This document shows positions 61,818-64,000 of a DNA stretch of 64,000 nucleotides, in pieces (the stretch's first letter is position 1; each line of letters begins with the position of its first letter). Location: contig NC_063437.1 of assembly GCF_020379485.1 (NCBI RefSeq), positions 2,666,001 through 2,730,000 on the forward strand, written 5' to 3'. Origin of the DNA: Brassica napus. Lineage: Eukaryota > Streptophyta > Magnoliopsida > Brassicales > Brassicaceae. The position numbers and the translations under genes are program-made. The notes beneath the pieces are model-generated. The model did not search any database. It had not been told where the DNA came from and worked only from the letters and a program-made list of their open reading frames with translations.

Positions 61818-63533
61818 CTAGCCTACAATAATTGCAGCAAAAGAAGAAGAAAAAACACAAGCCATCATTAGAAGTGTCGAGTAACAAAAGATTACTATTG
61901 AGTTACAAAACTACAAACTGTATTAAAATTATTCCCACCACACACTTACCTCGCTTCGTCTGTTTTGTTCCAATAGCTTTGTCTATGATGCTTTCATAGT
62001 ATTGCGTATACGGAGAAGTCTTATCTCGCTTCTCAACCAGAAGAAACGTTTCTATCGATTGTTGATCGTTTGGTGAGAAAGCCGCTTCATCTCTCTTCAT
62101 TTGCACATACTCAATATTCATCTCCACCTAAACAAAACAAAAACAGTCCAAAAGCAAAGATTCTTGTTACATTCCACAAAAGTAGTTGCTTTGGTTTGGT
62201 TGCTTAGAGAGAGTTACCTGCTCGGTAAAGCGTTTCACCACACGCTTCAACCCTTCAATAGTGCTTCTCTCGTTAAACTTCTTCAGCCTCATAATGGGAA
62301 TAGTAGCAACCTCAGGAATTTGTGGTTTGATATTCCAACACATCCATTACCAATGATGCTATCCGAATGAATATACCGCTTGCACGAGAGAGACGATTAA
62401 GCCATTGAATACATTTAACCCTTAGGAGAAGGTACCGTGGTCCAATAAATAGTGTAGCAACTCCATTTATAATCTGAATTATAGTATACACCAATGGCTG
62501 GAAATCACAATCCTGAACGTTGGCGGAGATAAAACTCACCCAGAGATCAAGGCAGTTTGTGAAGTGCCCGCTATGTATCTTCTCCACAGCTTCCTGCTTA
62601 GAAGAATCGAAAGAGGCTAAGAAGACAAATAAATAAATAAAAAAAACTAAAAGTAGAAGAAAGAACGTTGCAAGGACTAAGAAGCACCTTATTCTTTGTA
62701 CTGAGAGCCATCTTCAATAACTTGGCAAGTTGTGTAATGGAAACAGAGGCTTTGGTATAAGACTTCTGCATATCTTGAGAGCAAAAGAAACTCTGAGTTG
62801 GGCAAGCGCAAAGACTGTTATCTCCAAATCCGCAGCCTGCTTGACAAGATGGATGGTGCTTCTAAAGAAAGATTTGACGAGTGGTTTTACACTATCCCAT
62901 TTTGGATTGTTCTTCAACTTCAGAATCTTCTCCTTGTTACTGGAGCTTGATAATCCCAGAATACTTCTGAAAGTCTGATCAGCTTTCTGGAGAACAAAGA
63001 TCATGACCTTGGGGAATGTCTCGCTGTCCTCAATTTCATAGCATATATCAGGACTACTCATTCCTGATGGCTCGAGTTCGTAGTGACATGCAGCTCGGTA
63101 CCAATTTAACAAACTGGTTAATGCTTGAGCAGACTGTTCCTCATTGACTAGGTCACAGCAAGAGGTTAAAACAGATGCAGAGAGTACTTTGCGCTTCATT
63201 GTATCTGTTCTAGTTTCATCTACCACCTGCATGGGATGATCGTTAGCTTTACATTTACTTTGCTGAATAAACAAGAAAAGCATGTTTACAAGAACATATT
63301 GTGAATACTTGGTACGCCAAATTAAAAGAATACCTCGTCAAGATATCCATCACTATCTGAATCACCACATTCGAGAGCTGCAACTTCATCTTTGTCGAAC
63401 ATCTGAAAACAAAGAAAATGGAACAGAGTCGACTGAGCAGCTGTTTCAAGGATCGGGTTGTACTTTTACCTCTTCTTATGTGGCTGTTCCATCATCTTCT
63501 CCTCTTCATCTTCTGCCTCACGACGCCCATTTC
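61818..63533 (-). pseudogene. Broken NOC2-family gene, REBELOTE (RBL) counterpart
   Basis: Exons on the minus strand are readable at 63470-63533, 63334-63402, 62688-63226, 62218-62593, 61950-62127 and a terminal 61818-61822. NOC2-family proteins act in nucleolar 60S ribosome assembly; Arabidopsis RBL (At3g55510) acts in floral determinacy. Family blocks are clear: GMSSPDICYEIEDSETFPKV, LQKADQTFRSILGLS, KNNPKWDSVKPLVKSFFRST, AKLLKMALSTKNK, INGVATLFIGPRYLLLRVKC and LKRVVKRFTEQ. Near 62784, AQLRVS jumps directly to the QKSYTKASVSITQL block in another frame. Near 62310, DVLEYQ jumps to PEVATIPIMRLKKF, again out of frame. Both look like internal deletions. The 5' exons would lie beyond the right edge. 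Confidence 0.85.
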
Positions 63534-64000
63534 CTAAACTACCGAAGTTAAACAGTCAGGTAATATCATCAGATTCAAGGTAGAATCAAAGATCTTAAAC
63601 CCAAAAAAAAACTTTTAAAAGCATTGCAAAAACCATTTAGTCTCCACTACCACAAACACTACAAAAAAAAAAACAACTTAGTCAAGATCCTAAAGGGAAA
63701 AACTTTCGCAACTGTTGCAAACACCATGGACTCTCCACTACCATAAACAAGCAAGTAGTCTATATGATCATATAAACACCAAACAAAGGAGCTAGGAAGA
63801 CGAAAAAATAACTTAACCAAGATCCTAAAGTGAAACAATTTATCAAACGTTGCAAACACCATTGACCCTCCACTACCATAAGCAAGTAAGCAATCTCTAG
63901 CAAAGGAAACTTACTCAAGATCTTAAAGCAAAAAAATTTCTCAACCGTTGCAAACCCCATTAACTCTCCAATACCATTAACAAGCAAGTAGTCTCTATGA
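63534..64000. repeat. Irregular tandem repeat in an intron or flank of the RBL-like gene
   Basis: Units share CAAGATCCTAAAG, then CGTTGCAAACACCAT and CTCTCCACTACCAT plus AACAAGCAAGTAGTCTCTA. They begin near 63683, 63818 and 63916, giving periods of about 135 and 98 bases, with a partial earlier unit near 63630. The array runs to the window edge. It lies left of any further 5' exon of the minus-strand RBL-like gene. Confidence 0.8.

Overview
This window is plant nuclear DNA from a Brassicaceae genome, most likely Brassica or Raphanus. It is AT-rich, its genes carry many short GT-AG introns, and long intergenic stretches are full of Helitrons and small inverted-repeat elements. From memory of the Arabidopsis map (no search was run), the conserved genes keep the order of a piece of Arabidopsis chromosome 3, about At3g55610 down to At3g55510. 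Several expected neighbours are missing or survive only as relics. That is the pattern expected of a fractionated copy in a genome that has been through polyploidy.

Left part (1-8.7 kb): an intact 20-exon P5CS2-type gene for proline synthesis (+), a three-exon mitochondrial glycoprotein / MAM33-type gene (-) with a minisatellite in its first intron, and a frameshifted last-exon relic of the SNARE gene USE1 (-). From 8.7 to 21 kb the DNA is mostly transposon-derived. It holds one small intact gene of the DUF7722 type, two hAT-type elements with readable 8-bp target duplications and a possible 3.9-kb hAT-like element.

Middle part (21-40 kb): an AHL15-type AT-hook gene (+) with an upstream ORF in its leader, three short Helitrons, an L-type lectin receptor kinase of the LecRK-S.4 type (+), an RTFL/DVL small-peptide gene (-), a possible unannotated secreted peptide (+), and a clear MIR172 precursor (-) at the expected place of MIR172D.

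Right part (40-64 kb): a candidate 7.1-kb Helitron on the + strand that encloses an intact nine-exon RPA70-like gene and a broken OB-fold/PIF1-helicase chimera. Next come two inverted-repeat elements sharing a single TAA, a 4.1-kb minus-strand Helitron with an RPA-like relic near its 5' end, a 2.2-kb Helitron with an internal 0.6-kb duplication, and a broken copy of the NOC2-family gene REBELOTE (RBL) running towards the right edge.

The retained host genes are functionally unrelated (proline synthesis, mitochondrial matrix, chromatin, receptor kinase, organ-shape peptide, phase-change microRNA). What links them is ancestral order. The strongest new material is the repeated association of Helitron ends with RPA-like coding sequence, the tandemly triplicated P5CS2 stop region, and the relics that mark lost genes.
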